Positions 1-6,225 are shown, counted from the stretch's first letter. The stretch: DNA of 12,980 nucleotides from DAOTXL01 sp034434895 (GCA_034434895.1 DAOTYI010000196.1:1-12980); one strand, 5' to 3'. The notes: generated by a model from the sequence alone, not told the origin. Numbers and translations are program-made.

Positions 1-628
1 GCGAGGGGGTGAAGGTCGGCGTGAAGGTGGGGGTCAGGGTGGGTGTCGTCTGTCCAGGAGTGGCTGTGATCGGCGCCGCCGTTTCGACCGCGCTGGCGGT
101 GGCGGTCGGGGTAGCGGCAGGCGGCCTGGTCGCCGGCTGCGTGGGTGCCAGAGTCGGGGTGGGCTGTTGCCTGGCCACCAGATTGGCCATATACGTGGAC
201 AGGGAAGGGTACTCCTGCCACAGCAGCAGGGCTCCGGCTCCCAGCAGCACGATGGCCACAGCGGCGAGCCAGACCCACCATGAAGAACGCCGGGCAGGCA
301 TGGCGTGGAGTGGCACCGGGCGAAACGGCCCGCCGGTAAATGAGGGAGGGGGCCTGTCAACAGGCGCCTCCGGTTGGGGCGGCGCGACCTGTCGGGCGTA
401 GCGGTCCAACGCCTCCTGGGGATCGAGGCCCAGGTAAGCGGCATAATTGCGCAAAAAGCCCCGCCCCACCACCGGGTCGGGCAACGCCTGGAACTCTTCT
501 GCCTCCAGAGCTTCCAGGTAGTGGGCACGGATGCGGGTCTCCACCTCAGCCTGTGACAGACTGATGCCCAGTTCCTCCCGGCGCTGCCGCAGCCATTCAC
601 CCACGGGACGGGCGTTCTCCTCACTCAT
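1..628 (-). CDS. RodZ-like HTH membrane protein (C-terminus beyond window)
   Basis: The reading frame starts at the ATG at 628-626 and stays open for 209 codons to the left edge, so the 3' end is missing. Residues about 8-72 form an HTH_25 (RodZ/Xre-like) domain: VGEWLRQRREELGISLSQ, then TRIRAHYLEALE, then LPDPVVGRGFLRNYAAYLGL. A Pro-rich linker follows. A single membrane span lies at about 117-137 (WWVWLAAVAIVLLGAGALLLW), followed by a Thr/Pro/Ala-rich tail ending in TPTLTPTFTPTF. This order of cytoplasmic HTH, one TM and an external linker is that of RodZ, which couples the MreB cytoskeleton to wall synthesis. Many Chloroflexota proteins share the layout, so a RodZ role is inferred. The C-terminal domain lies outside the window. 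The start is fixed by a promoter immediately upstream, and there is no good Shine-Dalgarno. The simple GGGGTGAAGGTCGGCG-like DNA at the left edge is just the codons of the TPTF tail. Confidence 0.85.
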   Translation of the reverse strand, partial: MSEENARPVGEWLRQRREELGISLSQAEVETRIRAHYLEALEAEEFQALPDPVVGRGFLRNYAAYLGLDPQEALDRYARQVAPPQPEAPVDRPPPSFTGGPFRPVPLHAMPARRSSWWVWLAAVAIVLLGAGALLLWQEYPSLSTYMANLVARQQPTPTLAPTQPATRPPAATPTATASAVETAAPITATPGQTTPTLTPTFTPTFTPS

Positions 629-635
629 AATCTCA

Positions 636-664
636 ACTATACCTGCACAAATCGCAAATGTCAA
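636..664 (-). promoter_or_regulatory. Sigma-70 type promoter of the RodZ-like gene (probably leaderless)
   Basis: On the minus strand TTGACA (664-659) is separated by exactly 17 bases from TATAGT (641-636). The -35 box contains the TGA stop codon of the upstream NTPase gene. Only 7 bases separate the -10 box from the ATG at 628, so a normal +1 would fall on or next to the A of the ATG. The hexamers and spacing are seen directly. Leaderless transcription is an inference. Confidence 0.75.
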
Positions 665-1209
665 GTAGCAGGCGTCATCAGGCTGTGCAGGATCTGTCCA
701 GGCAGCTCCTCCCGGTTCTGGGCGTGAACCCGGAACACCACCTGGCCGATGGTCCCCAGCCGGGCCTGTAACCCGGCCAGGAGAGAGTCGCGGACGACGA
801 CCAGCGCCCGCCTGGCATCCCCGGCAGCCAGACGGGGCAGGATCGGGGCCAGGCCGGCGTTGTGCCACAGTTCCAGCTTGCCGATTTCATCCACCAGGAG
901 CAGATCGCAGGGGCCCAGGGCCGCTTCCAGGACGGAGAGGGCCCAGGCCAGGGCAGCAGCATCGAAGGAGTAGGGGCCGATGGCCGGGCCGCCCAGGCCG
1001 TCTCCAATGCGGGCCAGGAGACGGCGCTCGCCGGTGCTGATGTCCACCCCCCAGATGCCGATCTTGTGCCCGTCGTGGTCCACCAATGCCGGGGCCAGCA
1101 GCCCGCCGCAGACCACCCCCTGCTGTCGGGCCAGGTCCACTACCCGCCCGGCGATGGTGGACTTGCCGGTGCCCACCGCCCCGGTCAACAGGCCGATCTG
1201 CGCTCCCAT
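661..1209 (-). CDS. THEP1-family nucleoside-triphosphatase
   Basis: This is a 182-residue P-loop protein of the NTPase_1/THEP1 family. Walker A is at residues 10-17 (GAVGTGKS). The family-typical Walker B motif is at 107-114 (DEIGKLEL). The length matches the usual 170-190 residues of these cytoplasmic enzymes, which hydrolyse NTPs to NDPs in vitro and whose cellular role is poorly known. A C-terminal VVFRVHAQNREELPGQIL segment also resembles the family. It lies between a cupin gene and a RodZ-like gene on the same strand. Its ATG abuts a long inverted-repeat element that includes the region where a ribosome-binding site would be (GGTAGG is the only candidate). Expression may therefore depend on that structure. 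The family call is strong. The physiological substrate is unknown. Confidence 0.85.
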   Translation of the reverse strand: MGAQIGLLTGAVGTGKSTIAGRVVDLARQQGVVCGGLLAPALVDHDGHKIGIWGVDISTGERRLLARIGDGLGGPAIGPYSFDAAALAWALSVLEAALGPCDLLLVDEIGKLELWHNAGLAPILPRLAAGDARRALVVVRDSLLAGLQARLGTIGQVVFRVHAQNREELPGQILHSLMTPAT

Positions 1210-1225
1210 GGTAACTACCTACCCA

Positions 1226-1324
1226 CTACCCTCCCGCAGGTTAGAAAGTGGCCGGCAACAGGGCGAGCAGCCCATTGCGGCGCACTTCAATCCGGAGATT
1301 GCGCCCCAACCTGCGGGAGGGTAG
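1226..1324. repeat. 99-bp inverted-repeat element with inner hairpins
   Basis: A perfect 17-bp inverted repeat (1226-1242 CTACCCTCCCGCAGGTT against 1308-1324) encloses 65 bases. The interior contains two more hairpins: GGGC-gagca-GCCC (1261-1273) and CAATC-cgga-GATTG (1288-1301). A further 6-bp pair flanks the element (GGTAAC 1210-1215, GTTACC 1328-1333), so the fold reaches the NTPase start codon at 1209. One minus-strand frame (1339 to 1241) is open for 32 codons through it. It could be a MITE-like or REP-like dispersed element, or a structured 5' leader. The sequence alone does not decide. Confidence 0.7.
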
Positions 1325-1420
1325 GCCGTTACCTTCCATGACAGGATTGCCCTTGAGAGCCGATCACGACTGCGTAGTGCGATCTTCACATCGCCTTCAG
1401 GTTGCAGACTGAATTCCGCA

Positions 1421-1780
1421 CTATGCCTGTTGCTTTCTGATCTCTTGCAGCCACTCCTGCGGCACCAGGCAGAGAAAGCGCAGCAGATCGTCGCCGTTGT
1501 TGCGGAACTGGTGCAACTCCCCGCCGGGCACAAAGACGGTGGTGCCTGGGGCGATAGGCCTCTCACCCTGCCCGGTCTTGACCACGCCCTGGCCCGACAA
1601 TACAAAGACCTCATGCTCCCACCAGTGGTCATGGTAGGGTGTGGCGTGGCCAGGCTGCACATCGAACACACGCATATTAAAATGCGGCGCTCCCTGTTCC
1701 GGCCCGATGACGACGCGCATCGTCACCCCGTCCACAGCCGGCTGGGCCTCCACTTCACGGAAATCTCGAAGGTGAATCAT
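1421..1780 (-). CDS. Small single-domain cupin protein
   Basis: This is a 119-residue cupin_2 barrel. Motif 1 is seen at 44-63 (G44, then H50-D-H52, then EHEVFVLSG). Motif 2 is seen at 80-94 (GTTVFVPGGELHQFRN). The likely metal ligands are H50, H52, E57 and H90. Single-domain cupins bind small ligands or act as isomerases or dioxygenases, and nothing here tells which. I chose the ATG at 1780 because GAGGGA (1793-1788) lies 7 bases before it. An in-frame ATG at 1795 would add five residues (MREDE), but it sits in a heptamer tandem repeat and has no convincing ribosome-binding site. The gene follows the flavoprotein reductase by 44 bases and is probably cotranscribed with it. An imperfect hairpin follows the stop (1417-1426 with 1372-1381) but lacks a T-tract. 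Confidence 0.85.
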   Translation of the reverse strand: MIHLRDFREVEAQPAVDGVTMRVVIGPEQGAPHFNMRVFDVQPGHATPYHDHWWEHEVFVLSGQGVVKTGQGERPIAPGTTVFVPGGELHQFRNNGDDLLRFLCLVPQEWLQEIRKQQA

Positions 1781-1787
1781 TTCGTCT

Positions 1788-1793
1788 TCCCTC
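1788..1793 (-). promoter_or_regulatory. Shine-Dalgarno that decides the cupin start
   Basis: GAGGGA on the minus strand is 7 bases upstream of the ATG at 1780-1778. It lies inside the five codons that the longer alternative frame would add, so the shorter start is preferred. Confidence 0.6.
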
Positions 1794-1828
1794 ATCTCTA
1801 ATCTCTAATCTCTAATCTCTAATCTCAA
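1794..1828. repeat. Heptamer tandem repeat (ATCTCTA)n
   Basis: Four perfect head-to-tail copies of ATCTCTA (1794-1821) are followed by one degenerate copy (ATCTCAA, 1822-1828). The array fills most of the gap between the reductase and the cupin gene and includes the reductase stop codon (1825-1827). On the transcribed strand it reads (TAGAGAT)n. Confidence 0.9.
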
Positions 1829-2982
1829 TCTCCGCGACCCAACATCCAACGGATCGTGGTCCCGATTAACCGGCGGCCGATGCCCACATAGCTGACCTTT
1901 TCCGTCAGCAGGTCTACAAACTGGCGGACCGTTGCCGGGTTGCGGACGCCAAGGCGGTAGCTCAGCCGGGGCAGGCGATAGAACAGGCTGGCCGTCAGGC
2001 TGGCCGTCGCCAGGCTGTGGCCGATCTCCCGCCACACCGACCGCTCATAGCCCGACAGATCGCCGCTGAGGATGGCCTCGGCCGCCAGCCGGCCGCTGGT
2101 CAGGGCATAGCGGATCCCCTCACCGAGCAGGGGGTCCACCAGCCCGGCGGCATCGCCTACCAGCAGACAACGCCGGGTAGCCAGCTTTTCCTGGGCCTGC
2201 CCCCGCCACCAGGGCCAGGAAGCGGCCCGGTAGCCGGGGAGGGGATGGCCGTGGATCGGCACACCATCCAGGCTGATGCCCAGCCGGGAAGCTTCCTGCC
2301 CCAGTGCGCGGCGCAGGTCCACCCGTCCGGGCCGGAGGCGGCACACGCCCACCGACAGGTGGTCGCCCCGGGGAAAGACCCAGGCATAGCCCCAGGGGAT
2401 GACCCCCAGGGCAAAGAGTGCCCGGTTGCCATAGCCTTGTCGCAGGCCCGGATCGCCCTCCAGCGGCACTTCCGCCTCCACCGCACCGCCGGGTTGCCGC
2501 CGGCGGCGCAGGCCCAATGCCCGGGCAACGACAGAAACGGCCCCATCGGCACCCACCAGGTAGCGCGCGGTGAAGGTCCGTTCTCCTGCCTCGACCTGGA
2601 CCCGGTCGGCGTCTTCTATCACCCCTCTCACCGCCACCCCGGCCAGCACCTCGGCCTGGGAGCGATCCAGCAGAAAGGAGTCGAACTGGCTGCGCCTGAC
2701 CAGGACCACCGGCCGGTCGGGCAGCGGCACTTCCACCTCTGGCAATCCGGGAAAGGTGAAGCGGACGGCGGTCGGAGCGGCCAGGATGACCGGCTCAAAG
2801 GAGAAAGGGAAAGGCTCCAGAGCGGGGCGGGGGATGGCCCCGCCGCAGGCTTTGTAGCGCGGCAGGGGGGCTTTGTCTATCACCAATACCCTCAACCCGG
2901 CCCCGGCCAGATGGTAAGCAGCAGCGGCCCCGGCGGCCCCGGCACCGGCGACGATCACGTCAAAATCGAGCTGGCCGTTCAT
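1825..2982 (-). CDS. Geranylgeranyl-reductase-family FAD-dependent oxidoreductase
   Basis: This is a 385-residue flavoprotein of the geranylgeranyl reductase/halogenase-like group. The N-terminal Rossmann motif is VIVAGAGAAGAAAAYHLA (10-25). The family-typical YKACGGA is at 43-49, GADG at 144-147, GYAWVFP at 198-204, and the second FAD motif GDAAGLVDPLLGEGI at 276-290. Such enzymes reduce isoprenoid double bonds in lipids, quinones or chlorophyll side chains. The substrate here is unknown and no isoprenoid genes are nearby. The protein is cytoplasmic or peripheral, with no clear membrane span. An in-frame ATG at 3015 would add 11 residues, but it lies in a palindrome with no ribosome-binding site. 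The ATG at 2982 places the FAD motif at the usual distance from the N-terminus. That ATG overlaps the stop of a possible 35-codon upstream frame (ATGA). Confidence 0.88.
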   Translation of the reverse strand: MNGQLDFDVIVAGAGAAGAAAAYHLAGAGLRVLVIDKAPLPRYKACGGAIPRPALEPFPFSFEPVILAAPTAVRFTFPGLPEVEVPLPDRPVVLVRRSQFDSFLLDRSQAEVLAGVAVRGVIEDADRVQVEAGERTFTARYLVGADGAVSVVARALGLRRRRQPGGAVEAEVPLEGDPGLRQGYGNRALFALGVIPWGYAWVFPRGDHLSVGVCRLRPGRVDLRRALGQEASRLGISLDGVPIHGHPLPGYRAASWPWWRGQAQEKLATRRCLLVGDAAGLVDPLLGEGIRYALTSGRLAAEAILSGDLSGYERSVWREIGHSLATASLTASLFYRLPRLSYRLGVRNPATVRQFVDLLTEKVSYVGIGRRLIGTTIRWMLGRGD

Positions 2983-3012
2983 TCGACCCCGAAGCGCCAC
3001 ACCCCTGCCTCC

Positions 3013-3089
3013 CATATGCGTCCACCGGCGTGGACGCCTGGCCGCAGGCTCCTGAGGTGCGACTTGAGTCGCTTCACTTGACGCATATG
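3013..3089. repeat. Palindromic element with nested hairpins
   Basis: The outer inverted repeat CATATGCGTC (3013-3022) / GACGCATATG (3080-3089) bounds 77 bases. Inside are GCGTCCAC-cggc-GTGGACGC (3018-3037, 8-bp stem that competes with the outer arm), CCTG-gccg-CAGG (3037-3048) and GCGAC-ttga-GTCGC (3059-3072). The element sits between the divergent reductase and parA-like genes. It looks like a REP/MITE-like dispersed repeat or a structured leader of the reductase mRNA. Confidence 0.75.
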
Positions 3090-3090
3090 C

Positions 3091-3125
3091 TCCTGCCTCC
3101 TGCCTCCTGCCTCCTGCATCCTACC
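3091..3125. repeat. Heptamer tandem repeat (TCCTGCC)n
   Basis: Three perfect copies of TCCTGCC (3091-3111) are followed by TCCTGCA and TCCTACC. On the minus strand this reads (GGCAGGA)n and so creates several AGGAGG ribosome-binding-site-like sequences just before an ATG at 3086. It is the second 7-bp tandem array in the window. Confidence 0.85.
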
Positions 3126-3146
3126 ACCGGACAACAATTTTAGCAA
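3118..3146 (-). promoter_or_regulatory. Possible promoter for the reductase-cupin transcript
   Basis: TTGCTA (3146-3141) and TAGGAT (3123-3118) are 17 bases apart on the minus strand. Each matches 4 of 6 consensus positions. Transcription would start near 3111, giving a leader that includes the heptamer array and the palindromic element. This is weaker than the other promoters in the window. Confidence 0.4.
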
Positions 3147-3205
3147 GCCTGGAGGGGATCGGAGGCGTGGCCGGCAGCTCTTTTCTATGGGATCGGGTGT
3201 CCAGG

Positions 3206-3234
3206 TTGACGCCCGGCTCTGTTTCTGCTACAAT
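3206..3234 (+). promoter_or_regulatory. Strong sigma-70 promoter of the tandem parA-like genes
   Basis: TTGACG (3206-3211), a 17-base spacer and TACAAT (3229-3234) are followed after 9 bases by the ATG at 3244. A normal +1 (G3241 is a likely choice) leaves a leader of about three bases or fewer, and there is no ribosome-binding site. The promoter also shows that a longer frame opening at 3187 cannot be the real start. Confidence 0.8.
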
Positions 3235-3243
3235 ACAACCGTT

Positions 3244-4005
3244 ATGCGCAAGATCGCGATTGTCGGCTTCAAAGGTGGGATCGGCAAGACCACCACCTGT
3301 GTCAACCTGGGGGCGGCCCTGGCCCTCCGCGGGCGGCGGGTGCTGCTGATTGACACCGATACGCAGGCCAATCTCTCCCTTGCCCTGGGGATCAATACCT
3401 ACAGCAAGTCGCTATCCGATGTCCTGATCCGCAAGGCCCGGGCCGCCGACTGCATCCTCCCCGCCAGGAAGAACCTCGACCTGCTGCCCAGCGACCTGGG
3501 TCTGTTCAAAGCGCAGCAACGGATGGTCCTGGAGATGGCCCGCGAGGAGATTTTTCGGGAACTGTTCGCCGACCTGACCGGTTACGACTATTTGCTGCTG
3601 GATTGCGCCCCTTCTGTGTCGCTGCTGACGATCAACGCCGTGGCTTACGTAGAAGAAGTGTATGTCCCGGTTTCGATGGAGATGCTGGCCCTGGCCGGTG
3701 CCCGGCACTTTATGCGCTACCTGCGCGACATCAGCCGGATGCTGGGGGGCGGCGCCTCCATTCGCCTGATCATCCCCACCTTTTACGACCCCCGCCGCCG
3801 CGTCAGCGAGCTGGTGCTCCAGGCGCTTATCCAGGACTTTGGGACGCGGGTCACCCACCCCATCCGTGTGGACACCAAACTGTCGGAAGCGCCGGGCGAG
3901 GGCAAGACGATCTTTGAGTACAGCCCGGGCGGTCGTGGGGCGAGCGATTATGCCCGGCTGGCCGATCTGGTCGAGGCGCTGCCACCTCTGACCGAGGAGC
4001 GCTGA
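3244..4005 (+). CDS. ParA/MinD-family ATPase (first of tandem pair)
   Basis: This is a 253-residue deviant-Walker ATPase. The signature-lysine P-loop is K10-GGIGKTT (10-17). Walker A' is LLIDTDTQAN (34-43), with Thr where most ParA proteins have DxDPQ. Walker B is LLLDCAPS (117-124). ParA proteins dimerise on ATP, bind DNA and move cargo or chromosome regions when a partner stimulates hydrolysis. There is no N-terminal HTH, so it is the short Soj-like form. The start was chosen because the promoter -10 box is at 3229-3234. The second ParA follows after 20 bases, so the two form an operon. No parB gene is visible, which makes the cargo unknown. MinD-like or orphan ParA roles are possible. The C-terminus has no obvious amphipathic MinD-type membrane helix. 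Confidence 0.88.
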   Translation: MRKIAIVGFKGGIGKTTTCVNLGAALALRGRRVLLIDTDTQANLSLALGINTYSKSLSDVLIRKARAADCILPARKNLDLLPSDLGLFKAQQRMVLEMAREEIFRELFADLTGYDYLLLDCAPSVSLLTINAVAYVEEVYVPVSMEMLALAGARHFMRYLRDISRMLGGGASIRLIIPTFYDPRRRVSELVLQALIQDFGTRVTHPIRVDTKLSEAPGEGKTIFEYSPGGRGASDYARLADLVEALPPLTEER

Positions 4006-4025
4006 ACCGAAAGAAAGGAGAGCTT

Positions 4026-4784
4026 ATGGCGCGTGTGATCGCTGTCGCCAATCAGAAGGGCGGCGTGGGCAAGACGACCACTGTCATCAATCTGGGGGTC
4101 GCTCTGGCCCAGATGCAGAAAAAGACGCTGGCTGTGGACCTGGACCCACAGGGTGCTCTGTCGGTGGGATTGGGCATAGATGGCTATGGCCTGGAGAATA
4201 CCATCTATCGCGCCCTGATCGAGCCCGATTTTCCGCTCAACCGCATCATCTATCCCATCCGCACCTATCTGGACCTGATCCCATCCAACATCGAACTGGC
4301 CTCGGCCGAGATGGAGCTGATCGCCGAAATCCGGCGTGAGTTCATCCTGCGCCGCATCCTGGAGCCACTCCAGCCCTGGTACGATTTCATCCTGATTGAC
4401 TGCCCACCAAGCCTGGGTCTGTTGACGGTGAACGCGCTGTGTGCCAGCCGGGAGGTGCTGATCCCGCTGCAATGCGAGTATTTCGCCATGCGCGGCATCC
4501 GGCTGTTGCTTGAGGCCATTGAAAAGGTCAAGGGTCGCCTGAACCCTGACCTGGAACTGGGCGGCATCCTGGCGACGATGTATTCGACCGGCACCACCCA
4601 CGCCCGCGAGGTGTTGGACGAGATCCGTTCCGTCTTTGGGGCCAAGGTGTTTGATGTGGTGATCTACAAGAGCATCCGCTTCGCCGAGGCCTCGGTGGCC
4701 AGCCAGGCGATTGTGGACTATGCCAGCCGGCACAAGGGGGCCGAGGCGTACCGCAAACTGGCAAAGATGCTCGCCGAACAGTAG
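4026..4784 (+). CDS. ParA/Soj-family ATPase (second of tandem pair)
   Basis: This is a 252-residue Soj-type ATPase with textbook motifs: VANQKGGVGKTTT at 7-19 (P-loop with signature lysine), AVDLDPQGALS at 35-45, and ILIDCPPSLGLLTVNAL at about 121-137. It resembles chromosomal ParA proteins more closely than the upstream paralogue does. Unlike that gene it has a good ribosome-binding site (AAAGGAG, 4014-4020, five bases before the ATG). Translation of the two genes therefore starts in different ways although they probably share one mRNA. ParA normally works with ParB on parS sites. No ParB gene or obvious parS-like 16-bp palindrome was seen here. Its stop is only 8 bases from the stop of the convergent nfeD gene, with no visible terminator between. 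Confidence 0.9.
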   Translation: MARVIAVANQKGGVGKTTTVINLGVALAQMQKKTLAVDLDPQGALSVGLGIDGYGLENTIYRALIEPDFPLNRIIYPIRTYLDLIPSNIELASAEMELIAEIRREFILRRILEPLQPWYDFILIDCPPSLGLLTVNALCASREVLIPLQCEYFAMRGIRLLLEAIEKVKGRLNPDLELGGILATMYSTGTTHAREVLDEIRSVFGAKVFDVVIYKSIRFAEASVASQAIVDYASRHKGAEAYRKLAKMLAEQ

Positions 4785-4792
4785 CCGCGTTC

Positions 4793-6100
4793 CTACGGAG
4801 CAGACACCTTCTTTACCCGCAGGCAAAAGCCGTCCACGGCTATGACCTCCACCCGCTCCCCGGCCGGGATGGGGCCTTCCACCGCCGTGGCGTGCCACAG
4901 CTCACCCTTGACAAAGACTGTGCCCTCCGGGTCCAGAGCGGTGCGGGCCTGGGCCACCTGCCCCACCAGTCCTTCGCGGCCTGTCACGGCAGGCCGTTTT
5001 TGCGCCTGCACCACCTTGGCGATGGCGAAGGCAAAGAAGGTGCCCGTCGCCACCGCCACCGCCACCACGGCCGCGATCGAAACGCGATAGAGGGGGGAAT
5101 TGAACAGGATCAGGGCCCCGGCAATGAGGGAGACAATGCCCCCCACCGTCAGCGCCCCGTGGGTTGGAGCTTTGATGTCCACCACGAACAGGATAAATGC
5201 CAGGGCGATAAAGAGCAGGCCGGCATAGTTCACCGGCAGCACACCCAGCGAATAGAAGGCCAGCAGCAGGCAGAGGACTCCGACGATGCCGGCCACATAG
5301 CCACCGGGGCTGGAGAGCTCGAACAGGATGGCGTTGAGGCCCAAGGTCAGCAGGATAAAGGCGATGGTCGGGTTGGTGATAATGTGCAGGAACTGTTCGG
5401 CAAAGGTCATGGGCAGCTCCTGGGCCGTGGCCCCGGCGGTGTGCAGGGTCACCTGGCGGCCGTGAACCTCCACCTCAAAGCCGTCCATCTTCGCCAACAG
5501 GTCATCCAGATCGTCGGCGATCAGGTCAATCACCCCGATCTCCAGGGCCTCCTGGGCGTTGAGCGCCCTGGCTTCCTCGATGGCCGCCTCGGCCCAGGCG
5601 ACCGCTTTTTCTCCCCGCCGCCCGGCCAGGGCTCGCGCCTGGGCCTTCAGTTCCTCTTTGACCTTTTTCTCCAGCGTCTCGTCCAGCTCCTCCCCCTGGC
5701 TGCCGACCGGGCTGGCGGCACCGATGGTCGTGCCGGGGGCCATGGCCGCCACGTGTGCCCCCAGGGTGATGAGGGTCCCGGCGGAAGCAGCGTAGGCCCC
5801 TGGGGGATAGACATAGACCACCACCGGCAGATCGGCCTCAAGCAACCTCTGGACGATCTTTTTCATCTGGTCAATCTGGCCGCCAGGGGTGTTCAGCTTG
5901 ACGATCAGCGCCTCGGCGCCGTCACTCTCGGCCGCCCGGATGCCACGCTCGATGTAGCTGATCATGATCGGCGTGACCGGCCCCTCGATCTCCAGCACGT
6001 CTACGTGGCGGGCTTCCTGGGCACCAACGTTGCTCGCCGCCGCCAGGATCAGCCCCAGCCACACCAGAATAGAAATGCGCCTTACTCGATTTCGACCCAT
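4793..6100 (-). CDS. nfeD: Long-form NfeD membrane serine protease
   Basis: This is a 435-residue protein of the NfeD1b/PH1510 type. A signal peptide covers residues 1-28 (basic n-region RNRVRR, hydrophobic core, then NVGAQ). A ClpP-like protease domain spans about 33-200. NTPGGQ is at 70-75, the probable catalytic serine is S106 in YAASAGTL, and K145 or K146 in LEKKVKEEL aligns with the lysine of the Ser-Lys dyad of PH1510. GVIDLIADD is at 189-197. Several membrane spans follow (about 243-362), then a C-terminal OB-fold (about 373-432, with GLVGQVAQA and GERVEVIAVDG). Long NfeD proteases cut hydrophobic segments of stomatin/flotillin partners. No SPFH gene lies next to it, which is unusual for NfeD. 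Its own promoter is at 6226-6254, with a structured leader of about 119 bases. GGTGG, four bases before the ATG, supports the start. Confidence 0.92.
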   Translation of the reverse strand: MGRNRVRRISILVWLGLILAAASNVGAQEARHVDVLEIEGPVTPIMISYIERGIRAAESDGAEALIVKLNTPGGQIDQMKKIVQRLLEADLPVVVYVYPPGAYAASAGTLITLGAHVAAMAPGTTIGAASPVGSQGEELDETLEKKVKEELKAQARALAGRRGEKAVAWAEAAIEEARALNAQEALEIGVIDLIADDLDDLLAKMDGFEVEVHGRQVTLHTAGATAQELPMTFAEQFLHIITNPTIAFILLTLGLNAILFELSSPGGYVAGIVGVLCLLLAFYSLGVLPVNYAGLLFIALAFILFVVDIKAPTHGALTVGGIVSLIAGALILFNSPLYRVSIAAVVAVAVATGTFFAFAIAKVVQAQKRPAVTGREGLVGQVAQARTALDPEGTVFVKGELWHATAVEGPIPAGERVEVIAVDGFCLRVKKVSAP

Positions 6101-6114
6101 CTATCCACCCTGCT

Positions 6115-6221
6115 CTGGCAACCTGTCGGAAGGGCGATCTGGGGTCAGGGCCTTAGCCGGGTTTAGCCAGAAACGCACCTGTTTTCCGCCGGCTAAAGCC
6201 TCCACTCCAACAGGTTGCCAG
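6115..6221. repeat. 107-bp inverted-repeat element in the nfeD leader
   Basis: A perfect 12-bp inverted repeat (CTGGCAACCTGT 6115-6126 / ACAGGTTGCCAG 6210-6221) encloses 83 bases. A second pair inside it is TTAGCCGG / CCGGCTAA (near 6153-6160 and 6189-6196). The element lies wholly between the nfeD promoter and its ATG, so it would fold in the mRNA leader. Its size and layout resemble the elements at 1226-1324 and 3013-3089, but the sequences differ. Confidence 0.7.
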
Positions 6222-6225
6222 CACT

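Noticed and set aside
1..60. GGTG-rich simple repeat at the left edge as a separate element
   Set aside because: It is the coding sequence of the Thr/Pro tail of the RodZ-like protein on the minus strand.
34..624. 196-residue minus-strand frame rich in Arg, Pro and Trp
   Set aside because: It is out of frame with the RodZ-like gene, which has a clear HTH, a membrane span and a promoter at its start. The Arg/Pro/Trp-rich composition is typical of a shadow frame in GC-rich DNA.
1372..1426. Hairpin after the cupin stop as an intrinsic terminator
   Set aside because: The 10-bp stem has a mismatch and a long loop, and no T-tract follows on the minus strand.
1794..3125. CRISPR-like array from the repeated heptamers
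   Set aside because: The units are 7 bp with no spacers, and no cas genes are present. These are simple tandem repeats.
3187..3243. Upstream ATG adding 19 residues to the first ParA-like protein
   Set aside because: The added part contains the -35 and -10 boxes of the promoter, and the P-loop is at the usual distance only from the ATG at 3244.
4785..4792. Terminator between the convergent second parA-like gene and nfeD
   Set aside because: Only eight bases separate the stops, and no hairpin with a T-tract is seen on either strand.
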